Assembly (NCBI GenBank): GCA_947653315.1
Contig: CANTGP010000143.1
Location: forward strand, 1 to 7,360
Reading direction: 5' to 3'
From: an uncultured Lachnospiraceae bacterium
Lineage (GTDB): Bacteria; Bacillota; Clostridia; Lachnospirales; Lachnospiraceae
DNA length: 7,360 nt
Shown: positions 6,309-7,360 of the stretch, piece by piece
How positions within the stretch are numbered: the stretch's first letter is position 1
Layout: every line of letters begins with the position of its first letter
The notes under the pieces: model-generated
What the model was told of the DNA's origin: nothing
The model's input: only the letters and a program-made list of their open reading frames with translations
Database searches by the model: none
Translations under genes and position numbers: made by a program

Positions 6309-7330
6309 TTAAACTTAAAGAACCGTTGGCAGATCCGGTAGCCTTCCACCGATATTTTACGCCCGCCCTTCCCCGGCAGGTTCATGGAATTGCCCAAAAT
6401 CCCGTACCTGAGCCTGCCATACAGAAAACGGTCTTTCTGTTTGATATAATCCCAAAGTTCCTTCTTCTTCTGCAAGTGTTCCTCCGTTCCGCCGCGTATC
6501 AGCATAATGGACGAAACGGTGGTGATGATTTCCAGGTAATTAATCATGTAATTGCGCAGCTTCCGGCTTCCTTTCCGCTTCGGGACATTTTCCGACAGGT
6601 AATCCACCATCCGTTTATTTACCCGGATTTGCTGGTCAATCCGCGAAATCATGACGGTTTCGTTCACGGACTGCCCTTCCCGCCCGATATAATAACGGTA
6701 GAAATTCACATCCATGTAATACATATTCCTGACAAAAGGAAGCGGTTCGAACACGAACAGGTTATCCACGTAAAACGTATGCTCCGGCAGCGTAAGCCCG
6801 CAGTCCCTTAACAGCTTCGTGCGGAAAATGACGGAATGCATCAGAATATACTGTCCTTTGTGGAAATGGTGCACCTCATTCCATGTGAAAATTCGGTTTT
6901 CGGGAAGCGCATGGCGGTAGCGCATCACTTTATTCTTCTTCTCCCCCTCTTTCTCATATACGAAATTGCTAATCAACATGTCAAGCGCCTGCTCCCCGCC
7001 CGCCAGTTCCCGCAGGGTTTCCAATATCTGCCGGTAAGCGCTCTCCTTCACCCAGTCGTCGCTGTCCACCACCTTGAAAAACAGCCCGGTGGCATGTTCC
7101 AGCCCCGTATTGACCGCGGAACCGTGTCCGCCGTTCTCCTTATGCACCGCCTTTACCATGGACGGATATTTCTTTTCGTATTCATCCGCCATCACTGCCG
7201 TACCGTCGGTAGAACCGTCATCCACAAGGATGATCTCCACGTCATCCCCGCCTGCCAGCAGGGATTCCACACATTTTGGCAGATACCCTTCCGAATTAAA
7301 GCACGGTACCGTAAATGTCAGTAATTTCAT
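6305..7330 (-). CDS. Family 2 glycosyltransferase
   Basis: This 341-residue protein has an N-terminal GT-A fold of the GT2 family: TFTVPCFNSEGYLPKCVESL (5-24), ILVDDGSTDGT (34-44), ENGGHGSAVNTGL (65-77) and the DxD-type metal and nucleotide-sugar motif VVDSDDW (87-93). Such enzymes transfer a sugar from a nucleotide donor to a lipid carrier, polysaccharide or protein. No transmembrane segment is evident, so it probably acts in the cytoplasm or at the inner membrane face. The C-terminal third is basic and aromatic-rich and is not recognised. A ribosome binding site, GGAG (7341-7338), lies 7 bases before the ATG at 7330. The promoter, if any, is beyond the window edge. Donor and acceptor cannot be assigned. 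The tail-to-tail overlap with the PAP2 gene does not imply co-regulation. Confidence 0.9.
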   Translation of the reverse strand: MKLLTFTVPCFNSEGYLPKCVESLLAGGDDVEIILVDDGSTDGTAVMADEYEKKYPSMVKAVHKENGGHGSAVNTGLEHATGLFFKVVDSDDWVKESAYRQILETLRELAGGEQALDMLISNFVYEKEGEKKNKVMRYRHALPENRIFTWNEVHHFHKGQYILMHSVIFRTKLLRDCGLTLPEHTFYVDNLFVFEPLPFVRNMYYMDVNFYRYYIGREGQSVNETVMISRIDQQIRVNKRMVDYLSENVPKRKGSRKLRNYMINYLEIITTVSSIMLIRGGTEEHLQKKKELWDYIKQKDRFLYGRLRYGILGNSMNLPGKGGRKISVEGYRICQRFFKFN

Positions 7331-7337
7331 CGCCCTT

Positions 7338-7341
7338 CTCC
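7338..7341 (-). promoter_or_regulatory. Ribosome binding site of the glycosyltransferase gene
   Basis: On the - strand, AAAGGAG ends at 7338, 7 bases before the ATG at 7330, and confirms that start. Only 30 bases of upstream sequence are in the window. Confidence 0.75.
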
Positions 7342-7360
7342 TTTATATTCCCAGTTTAAT

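Noticed and set aside
6326..7324. Two long + strand open frames (6326-6811 and 6836-7324) antisense to the glycosyltransferase
   Set aside because: Both are shadows of the GT2 gene, which has clear motifs and a ribosome binding site.

Overview
The window looks like chromosomal DNA from an anaerobic Clostridia-type Firmicute, most likely a Lachnospiraceae member. This is inferred from strong AGGAGG-type ribosome binding sites, moderate GC, AT-rich sigma-A-like promoters, an iron-sulfur-rich hydrogenase-like sensor and a stand-alone LUD protein. No transposase, tRNA, rRNA, CRISPR array or phage gene was seen.

Layout, left to right. A LUD-domain protein (95-730, +) runs tail-to-tail into a 649-residue protein (724-2673, -). 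That protein joins a two-cluster ferredoxin domain, an [FeFe]-hydrogenase-like H-cluster domain, a further 4Fe-4S domain and a soluble chemoreceptor-type signalling coiled coil. The two genes overlap by 7 bases, and a perfect 11-bp inverted repeat lies across both 3' ends. The sensor gene has a non-coding stretch of about 390 bases upstream (2674-3061), holding its promoter, a strong hairpin at the predicted 5' end of its leader, and the glyA terminator. Next is glyA (3062-4300, -), encoding serine hydroxymethyltransferase. A divergent promoter region (4301-4515) separates glyA from a rightward pair: a DgkB/YegS-type lipid kinase (4516-5496) and a PAP2-type membrane phosphatase or transferase (5577-6308). 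The last gene, a family 2 glycosyltransferase (6305-7330, -), converges on the PAP2 gene with a 4-base overlap.

How the genes may work together. The lipid kinase and the PAP2 protein plausibly act on the same pool of phosphatidate, diacylglycerol or prenyl phosphate in opposite directions. The glycosyltransferase beside them may also belong to the cell envelope, but it is on the other strand. The most unusual item is the hydrogenase-chemoreceptor fusion: it keeps the four H-cluster cysteines, has proline where catalytic [FeFe]-hydrogenases have the proton-relay cysteine, and has no membrane segment. It therefore looks like a cytoplasmic H2 or redox sensor rather than a turnover enzyme. glyA is a housekeeping gene with no visible functional link to its neighbours.
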